Position numbers and translations under genes: made by a program
Shown: piece by piece, positions 1 to 6,121 of the stretch
How the letters are laid out: the number at the start of each line of letters is the position of its first letter
How positions within the stretch are numbered: position 1 is the stretch's first letter
The notes under the pieces: model-generated
The model's input: the letters and a program-made list of their open reading frames with translations, nothing else
Database searches by the model: none
What the model was told of the DNA's origin: nothing
From: Caldifarciminota bacterium
GTDB taxonomy: Bacteria > Hydrothermota > Tepidihabitantia > SM23-42
Reading direction: 5' to 3'
DNA: 11,101 bases
Assembly: GCA_023128195.1 (NCBI GenBank)
Contig: JAGMEL010000150.1
Coordinates: forward strand, 1 to 11,101

Positions 1-318
1 GTTGTTGCCGTAGTTCTGCTCGTTGCCGACTATCACCGACTCGGTGCTATACAGGAAGTATCCTGGATTACCAGGGGTGCTATAACCGGTCTTGCACTTG
101 TCAATTCGTTATTGATGGTTTCGACTATTGAATTCTATACACTGAAGGCATATTGCTTCCGGGAGAAAAAACGCATAATTCTGCCGCTCGTGGCAGTGGT
201 TGTTCCGCTATTGCTGTTGCGTTTCAAATTACCTGCTGTAAGCCTTCTTATGTTGGGTTTATTCTATGTTGCTGAATCCCTCGGCAGATGGCTGCTGCAG
301 ACAAAGAACAAATTCTAA
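1..318 (+). CDS. pssA: Probable CDP-diacylglycerol-serine O-phosphatidyltransferase, C-terminal part
   Basis: Frame 1 is open from the first base of the window to the TAA at 316-318, giving about 105 residues; the start lies outside. The product is a hydrophobic membrane protein with segments around VVAVVLLVA, ITGLALVNSLLMVS, ILPLVAVVVPLLLL and AVSLLMLGLFYVAESL. The block LLMVSTIEFYTLK resembles the conserved LMVS-x-I-x-F/Y stretch near the C-terminus of PssA enzymes of the CDP-alcohol phosphatidyltransferase family, which make phosphatidylserine from CDP-diacylglycerol and serine in the inner membrane. The catalytic DG-x2-AR-x8-G-x3-D motif would lie upstream of the window and cannot be checked. 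Another CDP-alcohol transferase or an unrelated polytopic protein remains possible. It converges with the minus-strand genes that fill the rest of the window. Confidence 0.55.
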   Translation, partial: VVAVVLLVADYHRLGAIQEVSWITRGAITGLALVNSLLMVSTIEFYTLKAYCFREKKRIILPLVAVVVPLLLLRFKLPAVSLLMLGLFYVAESLGRWLLQTKNKF

Positions 319-350
319 GATAGGTATATCAAGAAATACTATATTATTAT

Positions 351-364
351 TCACAATTTTGTGA
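351..364. repeat. Short AT-rich inverted repeat
   Basis: TCACAA and TTGTGA lie two bases apart, forming a 14-base near-palindrome 33 bases past the pssA-like stop. A hairpin would need a larger loop and be weak. It could equally be a dimeric protein-binding site or chance in AT-rich DNA. Confidence 0.25.
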
Positions 365-388
365 TTATGCGTAACCATTGTCATCAAC

Positions 389-414
389 GCCTGTCCTGAG
401 CGTAGGCGAGGGTC
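389..414. repeat. Degenerate GAGCGTAGGCGA-type intergenic repeat, copy 1
   Basis: The core CCTGTCCTGAGCGTAGGCGA reads, on the minus strand, as TCGCCTACGCTCAGGACAGG. This is close to the TCGACTACGCTCAGGACA phrase that I recall from intergenic DNA of many uncultured bacteria. It is one of four related copies in the window (389, 533, 585, 2207), all outside genes. The function is unknown; nothing suggests that it is translated. Confidence 0.5.
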
Positions 415-445
415 AAAAAAAACTGTCGTTGCTGGATTTACCCAC

Positions 446-466
446 GCCCCTCGAAGAGGAGCGGGG
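446..466. repeat. G/C-rich hairpin
   Basis: CGCCCCTCGAAGAGGAGCGGGG can fold two ways: CCCC pairing with GGGG at the ends, or CCTC-GAA-GAGG inside. It is the most stable-looking stem in the intergenic region. It is not directly followed by a T-run on either strand, so it is called a structured repeat rather than a terminator. Confidence 0.35.
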
Positions 467-532
467 TTTATCAAGCTATAATAAAGTAGTTAGAGGAGAG
501 GGTAGTAAAAACATTTACTGTTCCCCTCAAAT

Positions 533-563
533 CCTTTCGGGACAGGCGAGCGCAGTCGAGAAC
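533..563. repeat. Degenerate GAGCGxAGxCGA-type intergenic repeat, copy 2
   Basis: The segment contains GGGACAGGCGAGCGCAGTCGAGA. It carries the same elements as copy 1 (a GACAGG block and a GAGCGxAG-x-CGA block), here in the order GACAGG then GAGCGCAGTCGA. It sits between the hairpin and copy 3. Confidence 0.5.
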
Positions 564-584
564 TACCTTTTGGAGTAAAACAAG

Positions 585-608
585 CCTGCGACGAGCTCAG
601 TCGAATCG
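585..608. repeat. Degenerate GAGCxxAGTCGA-type intergenic repeat, copy 3
   Basis: CGACGAGCTCAGTCGAATCG shares GAGC-x2-AGTCGA with copy 2. It contains the palindrome GAGCTC and a partial inverted repeat (CGA..TCG). Together with copies 1 and 2 it makes a cluster of three related elements within 220 bases. Confidence 0.4.
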
Positions 609-637
609 TCCCCTTGTTGCAGAATTGTCCAATGTCG

Positions 638-651
638 AGATTTGACCCCCA
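638..651. repeat. AGATTTGACCCCCA element, left copy
   Basis: This 14-base string recurs at 5092-5106 in the same orientation with one inserted base (AGATGTTGACCCCCA). The two copies bracket the four-gene protease/MBL/membrane block and lie in its flanking noncoding DNA. From memory, AGATTTGACCCC-type strings occur beside REP-associated or IS200-type elements in many genomes, but no transposase is present here, so a mobile origin is only inferred. Confidence 0.35.
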
Positions 652-652
652 T

Positions 653-670
653 TTATTTTATAGTCTTCAT
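653..670 (-). pseudogene. Orphan start: five-codon stub (MKTIK) with a strong ribosome binding site
   Basis: On the minus strand TTAAGGAGGTAATC precedes ATG (668-670). The reading frame gives M-K-T-I-K and then TAA at 653-655. The Shine-Dalgarno and spacer are the same type as those of the CARDB lipoprotein (AAGGAGGTAATCATG) and the S8 protease, so this looks like the true 5' end of a gene following the small exported protein by 27 bases. Two bases after its stop comes the GGGGGTCAAATCT segment and then the repeat cluster. The simplest reading is a gene whose body was lost to a deletion or element insertion. A tiny leader peptide is an alternative, but no downstream minus-strand gene follows it in the window. 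Confidence 0.4.
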
Positions 671-673
671 GAT

Positions 674-684
674 TACCTCCTTAA
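674..684 (-). promoter_or_regulatory. Ribosome binding site of the orphan start
   Basis: TTAAGGAGGTA on the minus strand lies three bases upstream of the ATG at 668-670. It is as strong as any Shine-Dalgarno in the window, yet it serves only a five-codon frame. Confidence 0.5.
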
Positions 685-697
685 TTCTTACTTACAT

Positions 698-1237
698 TCA
701 TTCATCCTCTTCCCTATACATAACTTCTATGGCATATACTGTCCCCTCCTGGTTGTCTATCCAGAAACCGATGCCCAGCTTTTGATAACTCCATATTGTT
801 CTGTTCTGTTCATTGTCAGGTGTTTTTATAGGCAACATTGTATCATTATTATATGCAATTACATATGCAATCACCTCCGAAGTGTCGCTTCCCACATGAA
901 TTTCTGTATTTTCTACATACAACGCACTGTTGGTCACAATAATCTTTTTAAGCCGTTTTGTACTGTAATCGTAGACTAATGTCTGACCCATATTCTGATA
1001 TAACAACCACATCTCGGTGTCGCCTGCACTCCTAACTTTTTGCATTTCATCGGCTCTTATCTGTCCCATTTTTTCATTTACAGATTCAAGACTGTCATCA
1101 AGTTTTAACACACCGACGCCTTCACCCGGCTGAATAGAAATCGCCTCCTGCGCGAAAACATTGTACTGGAACAAAACAGACAAACAGATAAGAACTATAT
1201 TGATCTTAAAAACAGCATTAATCGCTATCTTAGCCAT
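698..1237 (-). CDS. Small exported protein of unknown function
   Basis: This 179-residue product starts with a signal-peptide-like stretch: basic and short polar N-terminus, hydrophobic core INIVLICLSVLFQ at about residues 12-24, and probable cleavage after VFA (about 29). The mature part is about 150 residues, acidic and predicted beta-rich. It opens with the segment ISIQPGEGVGVLKLDDSL, whose PG-x-GVG-x-LKLDDS pattern resembles repeats in bacterial secreted proteins where it precedes a helix. No catalytic motif was recognised. The ATG overlaps the end of the upstream membrane-protein gene by 13 bases, and the Glu codons of that gene (GAGGAGGAAG) supply the Shine-Dalgarno, so translation of the two is probably coupled. 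The products likely act together at the envelope; that is inferred from gene order only. Confidence 0.75.
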   Translation of the reverse strand: MAKIAINAVFKINIVLICLSVLFQYNVFAQEAISIQPGEGVGVLKLDDSLESVNEKMGQIRADEMQKVRSAGDTEMWLLYQNMGQTLVYDYSTKRLKKIIVTNSALYVENTEIHVGSDTSEVIAYVIAYNNDTMLPIKTPDNEQNRTIWSYQKLGIGFWIDNQEGTVYAIEVMYREEDE

Positions 1238-2148
1238 TCTTCTTCCTCCTCGTCTGTGGTTTCAAAAATGGTATCCATTGGTGCCGCCGCACCTGGTTGT
1301 TTTTCGAGAAATAGCTTTTTTACTTCTCTAAGTTTTTTTGTATCTTGAAAATAGTTAACCGCAACACTCTTTACCAGAGCCCTATCCACCAAAATTACTC
1401 GGCGCGGGTATGATGTTATATCAAAAAAAATCTCCCTGCCGCTCGTATGCCCCATCATATACAGTAGCTTTTGCTGCGTTGGCAAAGCATTAAATGCGGT
1501 CACGCTTTTTTCACATTCGGGTATATCAATGATGTAGACATTGATGTCGTATATAAAAGCACCGTATCCCATCGAAATTAGTACAGATAAAAAGATAAAG
1601 CATGAAAGAAAAAAGCCGTAGCAGTTCTCAAAAGGTTTTTTATAATTAAAACTGCTGAAGTTAAATGCAAGATTGATAAAGAGCGCGAGGAAGACCGGGA
1701 AAGATACAGAGAATAGAAGAATTCTCTTCAGGTTATCATCCAGAAATTTTGCGCCGAGTATCAGAGTTAACAATATTACGACACTAACAAAAAATACCCC
1801 AAACCAATTTAAACCCTTTCCCAAACGTTTGTCTTTCAAACGTTCTTTTGCGCGTTTTATATAGAAGAGTGGGCCAAATGCTATAGGAATTGCCCACAGA
1901 AGCATATAGAGTTTTTTACCATAAAACTCCAGCATCTTGGTCAGAAAAGTTATCAGGGTTTCTTTGTAGAATTGACTGGGGAAATCAGCTAATCCGTACA
2001 GTTCAAGATGAAACAGGTAACTCAATACTATGAGATATCCGAAAAAAGCAAATATTGCGGCGACGCCGCCAAGGGCGCCTACAATTAATAAAACTAACTT
2101 TATGAATTTTTTCGGATTCTCGGCATCTTTATTTTTAGATAAGTTCAT
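1225..2148 (-). CDS. Five-helix membrane protein of unknown function
   Basis: The 307-residue product has about five hydrophobic helices (roughly residues 15-46, 79-97, 114-134, 142-163, 178-200). A soluble C-terminal domain of about 105 residues follows and ends in an acidic tail (TTDEEEEEWLR). Lys/Arg-rich loops (KRAKERLKDKR, about 98-108) suggest cytoplasmic faces. The C-terminal domain contains SGREIFFDITSYPRRVILVD. No transporter or enzyme signature is recognised. The start is supported by GGAAGG about ten bases upstream. It is separated from the MBL gene upstream by 113 bases and overlaps the exported-protein gene downstream, so it may be either the third gene of the protease/MBL operon or the first of a separate two-gene unit. 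Confidence 0.75.
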   Translation of the reverse strand: MNLSKNKDAENPKKFIKLVLLIVGALGGVAAIFAFFGYLIVLSYLFHLELYGLADFPSQFYKETLITFLTKMLEFYGKKLYMLLWAIPIAFGPLFYIKRAKERLKDKRLGKGLNWFGVFFVSVVILLTLILGAKFLDDNLKRILLFSVSFPVFLALFINLAFNFSSFNYKKPFENCYGFFLSCFIFLSVLISMGYGAFIYDINVYIIDIPECEKSVTAFNALPTQQKLLYMMGHTSGREIFFDITSYPRRVILVDRALVKSVAVNYFQDTKKLREVKKLFLEKQPGAAAPMDTIFETTDEEEEEWLR

Positions 2149-2206
2149 TATATTAACCTTCCTTTTATGATCAATACAACTCTCTGCACATTCTCCCTTT
2201 GCTTTC

Positions 2207-2235
2207 CGCTCGATGTCGAAAAGCCCGACAGGGGT
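2207..2235. repeat. Degenerate repeat related to the 389-608 cluster, copy 4
   Basis: CCGCTCGATGTCGAAAAGCCCGACAGGGG combines a CGCTCGA-x2-TCGA block with a GACAGG block, as in copies 1 and 2 but reordered. It lies in the 113-base gap between the MBL gene and the membrane-protein gene. That raises the question of whether the gap was enlarged by repeat insertion. Confidence 0.35.
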
Positions 2236-2261
2236 TTTGAGAAGGTAGATAAACTATTTTT

Positions 2262-3473
2262 TTAAGGAACATTTCTCCGCTTAAAACCGCAAGGGTTTCC
2301 AGAATAAGTCATAGCCGGCGCATTTGTATCCACCTCAAATATTATGGTCTCTTTTATATGCTTCTTATTAACATTATCCCATCTGGGACACTTTCTCAGA
2401 ATTCTGTTGCCAGTACACGGGCTTTCGCCTACCTTCGGGTTCCTGCCGGTGCAGAATATCTTAAGATTTTTTTCGTCGATCATCTTTAATACATCTTCAT
2501 CAGGAAGTCCGTGTCTGTTTTTTCCTGCACAGATAATACAGTATTTTGGTTTCACTATTTGCAAAACAGCCTCATTAGTACCTGTTCTACTGCCGTGATG
2601 AGACACCTTCAGCAGTTCTGATTCCAGTTCACTGCCCCAACGAGGGATCATAAACTCCCAGCTTTCCTTCTCGGCATCGCCAGTGAACAGAAACGTACAG
2701 CTTGCAATTCTCTGTCCATTATCATCAAGCGGGGTCAGCTTGATTACGATACTCTGGTTATTGGCAGTGCGATTATTCTCTAAAGCAGCAGCATTTACCT
2801 TCTCCTTTAATACTGCATCTGTCAAATCGATCTCTAAATCAAAGACGAGATCATCACCCAGAGAGGCCTCTTTCAGTCTTTGCCCTTTTATTTTATCATC
2901 TGGAATCTGTTTGTCCGGCGCCAGGATATCTATTGCCATGCTTTCAAATATCTCTGGAATGTAGTCACGGACGCGTACCGAAGGATAAAATATGTGATTT
3001 TCGGCAAGAATCTCCTTTACAGTATCATACAACTTCTCATTTTCATCAACGCTTTGAGAGATAAAAGAGAGCTCTTCAATTCCAAGGTCGTTAGCGTCCG
3101 GTATATACGACGCAAATTCTGTTATGCTGATCGGTTCAAATGCCTTTGGTGCCGGTCCCCAGTAGTTTCTGAGTTCAAACTTATTCTTTCTACCGTTCTT
3201 TTCCTTAACGTAATCTATTAAAAAGGCTTTTAAACCGGAAATATGGTCATTATCAATATGTGTAGCCACCATCAGGTCGATAATTTTTATTTGCTCAAGT
3301 GCAAGGTAATTTTTTAACGCAACTTTGCTCGATGTATAGCCGCCATCGATCACAATACACGCCTTCCTCTGTACTTCAGCAAATCTTTCGTCAAACGTAA
3401 TCACTATACAGTCCCCTATCTGAGGATCTCCCCTGTTGTCTCGGGTAGTTAAAAAAGCAACGTTTACTTTCAT
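2262..3473 (-). CDS. Stand-alone ComEC-like metallo-beta-lactamase-fold hydrolase
   Basis: The 403-residue product has no signal peptide or membrane helices, so it is probably cytosolic. Residues 37-45 (ACIVIDGGY) begin the metallo-beta-lactamase core. HIDNDH at 72-77 is the HxDxDH metal site typical of the ComEC/Rec2 branch, followed by NNQSIVIKL (238-246), FTGDAE (263-268), SHHGS (291-295) and HGLP (321-324). These match the metal-binding and active-site blocks of the ComEC C-terminal nuclease-like domain, but the ComEC channel is absent. The C-terminal 60 residues are unusual, with Cys at 341, 353, 361 and 395 in a basic context. The substrate may be a nucleic acid or a phosphoester; this cannot be read from sequence. 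The start lies 4 bases after the stop of the S8 protease gene, so the two are almost certainly co-translated. The Shine-Dalgarno is weak, which fits coupling. Confidence 0.85.
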   Translation of the reverse strand: MKVNVAFLTTRDNRGDPQIGDCIVITFDERFAEVQRKACIVIDGGYTSSKVALKNYLALEQIKIIDLMVATHIDNDHISGLKAFLIDYVKEKNGRKNKFELRNYWGPAPKAFEPISITEFASYIPDANDLGIEELSFISQSVDENEKLYDTVKEILAENHIFYPSVRVRDYIPEIFESMAIDILAPDKQIPDDKIKGQRLKEASLGDDLVFDLEIDLTDAVLKEKVNAAALENNRTANNQSIVIKLTPLDDNGQRIASCTFLFTGDAEKESWEFMIPRWGSELESELLKVSHHGSRTGTNEAVLQIVKPKYCIICAGKNRHGLPDEDVLKMIDEKNLKIFCTGRNPKVGESPCTGNRILRKCPRWDNVNKKHIKETIIFEVDTNAPAMTYSGNPCGFKRRNVP

Positions 3474-3477
3474 TTTC

Positions 3478-4908
3478 TCAAACCGCCTGAATTGTTCTCA
3501 AAATATCTATCAGCCCTGCGCCTTGAAAATATCTGTCCCTTTTCAGGTCAGTGCAGTTCTGCAGTAGAATTTCTTTCACCTTCAGAGGTTGACCGATGAA
3601 TTCCCGGTTTGTGCAGAGGAAAAGCGCTAATGCTCCGGAAACATGGGGAGTTGCCATGCTTGTACCGCTCATTTCGACCCCATCCTCTTTTTTACCTTTA
3701 CCTTTCTTTACCAAACCTAAAGATTTTATCTTCTCGCCCGGTGCGACAAGATCCGGCTTATATCTTCCGTCTCCAGTAGGTCCCTTTGCCGAGAAATACG
3801 ATATACCGTAAGTGTGGGGACTTGATTTATGAACCGAGCCGACCGTGATTACGTTCTCGGTATTTCCCGGGTCAAGTATGGTGAGGTTCATAAACGTCCT
3901 AAAATATTCAATCTTAGTACTGGTTCTGAAAGCAGCCAATATCTTGTGTCCATCATTACCTGCAGCAACACAAACTATTACTCCTGAACTCACCAGCCGG
4001 TTTGTCTCCTGGCAGACTGGAGACGACCCCACACCATAACTTCCCACTACTGGTGGACTTCCCAGGCTGATATTGGCGCCATGGATAACGATCTCACCCT
4101 TTTTATCGTTTATTTTTCTAATTTCTTCCATTGCTTTAATCACCGCAAAGTCAGTACCGCCTCCATCTGTATCCAGTACCTTAAAATCATAGAGCTTTGC
4201 AGCAGGAGCAACTCCCGAGTATTTTTTACTTCTTGATGCTATAATGCCAGCCACATGAGTACCGTGTCCGTTCTTATCACCAACTCCTTCTCCAGTAAAA
4301 TCAAATCGTTTTACAACCGCATCACGTATGTGGTCATTATTGAGAGCTATGCCGGTGTCGATCACTGCCCAGACGATCCCTTCTCCCCGTACATCAAAGA
4401 GATTTCGAGCTGCAGTAGATTTAATCGTATTATTGGAGATGTCCAGGCAGACACTCGTTTTTTTGTTATACCATATGTGACTTATCCCTCTTATTCCATC
4501 TTTTCCTTCCATCTCACCGGCTATCTCCTTAATTATCTTAGGATCGAGTCTTGCCGATATGAAGAACTCGGTCGCCTCAACTTTGGCTTCTTTAAGACTA
4601 ATACCTCTTTTCTTTAATCGCCTATCTAATTCATTTTTTATATCTTCAGTTGTGATTGTTATTTTATACTTATCCAGATCAGATTCCTTTATTTTTCGCT
4701 TCGGATATTTTTTTTCCAATTTTTCTTTTAAAACTTCCTTATCTACTTCCTGATCAGTATCAGGATCAACATAGATGGTGTCTTCCTTTCCTATAATCAC
4801 GTCAATACTCTCTCCTTTTGCCATCTTCTGCTCCACCTCAAGGAGAATCTTCCTCGAGTGCAGCAATTCATTATTTCCAGCATTTTTTTGTTTTTTTTCT
4901 GGTGACAT
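3478..4908 (-). CDS. Cytosolic S8 (subtilisin-type) serine protease with N-terminal extension
   Basis: The 476-residue product has a complete subtilase triad: Asp184 (AVIDTGIA), His215 (NGHGTHVAG) and Ser417 (MSGTSMATPHVSGA), plus the oxyanion Asn318 (VAAGND). The peptidase core spans about 175-475. There is no signal peptide: the N-terminus is highly charged (Lys/Glu-rich, about residues 1-110), which points to the cytoplasm. Residues about 111-160 (EATEFFISARLDPKIIKEI and following) look like an I9-type inhibitory prodomain, so autoprocessing is likely. ATG at 4906-4908 follows AAGGAGGTAA nine bases upstream. The first codons include A8 and A7 runs. The gene leads directly into the MBL gene (4-base gap). 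Unlike degradative extracellular subtilases, a cytosolic member paired with an MBL hydrolase suggests a regulated cutter, possibly of its partner; that part is inference. Confidence 0.92.
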   Translation of the reverse strand: MSPEKKQKNAGNNELLHSRKILLEVEQKMAKGESIDVIIGKEDTIYVDPDTDQEVDKEVLKEKLEKKYPKRKIKESDLDKYKITITTEDIKNELDRRLKKRGISLKEAKVEATEFFISARLDPKIIKEIAGEMEGKDGIRGISHIWYNKKTSVCLDISNNTIKSTAARNLFDVRGEGIVWAVIDTGIALNNDHIRDAVVKRFDFTGEGVGDKNGHGTHVAGIIASRSKKYSGVAPAAKLYDFKVLDTDGGGTDFAVIKAMEEIRKINDKKGEIVIHGANISLGSPPVVGSYGVGSSPVCQETNRLVSSGVIVCVAAGNDGHKILAAFRTSTKIEYFRTFMNLTILDPGNTENVITVGSVHKSSPHTYGISYFSAKGPTGDGRYKPDLVAPGEKIKSLGLVKKGKGKKEDGVEMSGTSMATPHVSGALALFLCTNREFIGQPLKVKEILLQNCTDLKRDRYFQGAGLIDILRTIQAV

Positions 4909-4916
4909 GATAAAAT

Positions 4917-4927
4917 TACCTCCTTAA
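4917..4927 (-). promoter_or_regulatory. Ribosome binding site of the S8 protease gene
   Basis: TTAAGGAGGTA on the minus strand lies eight bases before the ATG at 4906-4908. It fixes this Met as the start and argues against an upstream extension that could have provided a signal peptide. Confidence 0.7.
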
Positions 4928-5091
4928 TAGACCTTTAATGGTTCTCCTCTCAAATCTTTGTACTGGAGAGGATCCTTGACTAAAACCCTTAAGAGCCCTG
5001 GTAGATGACCCGCGAATATTCCCTACTTTTCCTTCCATCTATCAGAGTCCTTTTATATATCATTCTAATTCTAATCACTGAGATTTCAACA

Positions 5092-5106
5092 AGATGTTGA
5101 CCCCCA
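5092..5106. repeat. AGATGTTGACCCCCA element, right copy
   Basis: It matches the left copy at 638-651 with a single extra G and has the same orientation. It lies between the S8 protease gene and the CARDB lipoprotein gene. The similarity does not extend beyond the 14-15 bases. Confidence 0.35.
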
Positions 5107-5121
5107 GCTCATCAACAGCTG
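5105..5121. repeat. Small hairpin CAGCT-N7-AGCTG
   Basis: A five-pair stem with a seven-base loop begins 62 bases past the stop of the CARDB lipoprotein gene (minus strand). No T-run follows on the minus strand, so a terminator role is not supported by the usual rule. Confidence 0.3.
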
Positions 5122-5182
5122 AGAATTGGAAATGCCATCTCTGCCGCACAGCAAATATCCTTTCTTCAAACATCCAGTCCAA

Positions 5183-6055
5183 TTACGGGCATACGTGATC
5201 GATCCACAGTTCTTGTCCGCCAATCTCGAAAGAATCTATTGTACCGGACAATTCGAGAGAGCCTTTGTCATGTCCATGACCATTAACAACAGAGACAGTG
5301 ACGCCACCGATCGTCGCTGCGTTGATATTAGCGAAATTCGCAAAATTTCTGAAATCTCCATTGACACGAATGTTTAGATTGCCTCCATGTTCGCCAAAAA
5401 ACAAACTGAGTCGCTCAAGTGGACCGCCGAATTTGAATTGGAGATTTACATTATTAACAGCGATCTCCTGACCCATGTGCCCCGCACGCAGTAAATTTCC
5501 GATTTCCGCATGGCCACCGTTGGTCCATTGACCATTATCCCACTGGAAAGACTGGATAGTGATCTGTACGCCCGAGTCAATAAATTGGTTCCCGACATGG
5601 TGCACTGTGTTTAATGTTTGTTGTTCAAAATCCACGCAGCCTGTTGAGGGCATCGTAATTGACATCGTCATTTGATTATTGTCTTCTCTTATTTCATCAA
5701 CCATATTTTTAGGATCAACCAACACGAGGATTTTATATACATTCCCCAAATAGTTATTCTCCGGACGCGCAAGAGGCGCAAAATCTGCTTCAAGAATGAG
5801 AGAAGTCCCTCTAGCTAAGCCATCTACTCTATGCCTCACCTGTGGTCGATAGTTTGGTGACACAGGATCTTCCTCTGCATTAAAGTAGACCATAAATTCG
5901 CCAGCATTAGCGCTACCGATATTGACAATTTCTGCCGTTGCTTTTTTGTGCGTATCATCCCAGGTTACGCCGACATTTTTAACTACCAAATCTGGTTTGC
6001 AGCCAACGAAAGCACACATAAACAACACCAAAGCTAATAGCTTGACCATTTTCAT
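5183..6055 (-). CDS. CARDB-domain lipoprotein with a C-terminal beta-rich domain
   Basis: The 290-residue product begins MKMVKLLALVLFMCAFVGCK, a short lipoprotein-type signal with Cys19 as the likely lipidated residue. The lipobox (FVGC) is slightly non-canonical. Residues about 21-132 form a CARDB-type Ig-like domain: PDLVVKNVGVTW at its start, IVNIGSANAG in the middle, and VDPKNMVDEIREDNNQ at its end, the typical closing strand. From Cys140 a second domain of about 150 residues follows (CVDFEQQ..., LERLSLFFGEHGGNLNIRVNG, ELWIDHVC). It is Gly/Asn-rich and predicted all-beta, with Cys140 and Cys289 placed to form a bridge closing the domain. Such proteins are usually cell-surface or periplasmic binding modules; the ligand is unknown. 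ATG follows AAGGAGGTAATC. It lies 148 bases after the peptidase-barrel gene and may be its last co-transcribed partner. Confidence 0.85.
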   Translation of the reverse strand: MKMVKLLALVLFMCAFVGCKPDLVVKNVGVTWDDTHKKATAEIVNIGSANAGEFMVYFNAEEDPVSPNYRPQVRHRVDGLARGTSLILEADFAPLARPENNYLGNVYKILVLVDPKNMVDEIREDNNQMTMSITMPSTGCVDFEQQTLNTVHHVGNQFIDSGVQITIQSFQWDNGQWTNGGHAEIGNLLRAGHMGQEIAVNNVNLQFKFGGPLERLSLFFGEHGGNLNIRVNGDFRNFANFANINAATIGGVTVSVVNGHGHDKGSLELSGTIDSFEIGGQELWIDHVCP

Positions 6056-6121
6056 GATTACCTCCTTGTATTTATTATATTTTTATTATGTCCACACAAT
6101 TCCTTTCATCATACATCTATC

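Larger units (their letters stand above)
319..652. other. Gene-free, repeat-rich intergenic region
   Basis: This stretch separates the convergent pssA-like gene from the minus-strand cluster. Short open frames cross it on both strands, but they lack a convincing start and their translations look like read-through of repeats. It holds a 14-base AT-rich inverted repeat (351-364), a G/C-rich hairpin (446-466), three degenerate copies of a GAGCGxAGxCGA-type repeat (389-414, 533-563, 585-608) and a TTGACCCCC-containing segment (about 609-651). No clear rho-independent terminator was found for either converging gene: the T8 run on the minus strand (415-422) lies about 24 bases beyond the G/C hairpin, too far for a standard terminator. 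Confidence 0.6.
4928..5182. other. Gene-free region upstream of the S8/MBL operon
   Basis: These 255 bases separate the CARDB lipoprotein gene from the S8 protease gene, both on the minus strand, and presumably hold the operon's promoter. An AT-rich block on the minus strand (about 5050-5075, ATTAGAATTAGAATGATATATAA) contains a TATATA -10-like element and a tandem ATTAGA, but no well-spaced -35 box could be assigned. The right copy of the TTGACCCCC element (5092-5106) and a small hairpin (5105-5121) lie at the distal end. Confidence 0.4.

Noticed and set aside
259..474. Minus-strand open frame overlapping the pssA-like gene
   Set aside because: It crosses the coding end of a better-supported gene and the repeat copy at 389-414, with no ribosome binding site.
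378..578. Open frame on the plus strand in the intergenic region
   Set aside because: It reads through the repeats and hairpin, lacks a Shine-Dalgarno, and its translation is of low complexity and looks unlike a protein.
614..979. Plus-strand open frame antisense to the small exported protein
   Set aside because: It is rich in Cys, His and Tyr as expected from a shadow frame, has no ribosome binding site and runs over the orphan start and the TTGACCCCC element.
2262..3473. Full-length ComEC competence channel
   Set aside because: Only the C-terminal MBL-type domain is present; there are no membrane helices, so a DNA-uptake channel role is not supported.
6074..6099. TATAAT with TTGTGT upstream before the CARDB lipoprotein gene (minus strand), a promoter candidate
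   Set aside because: The spacer is only 14 bases, and the predicted transcription start would fall inside the Shine-Dalgarno, so the site could not serve this gene normally.
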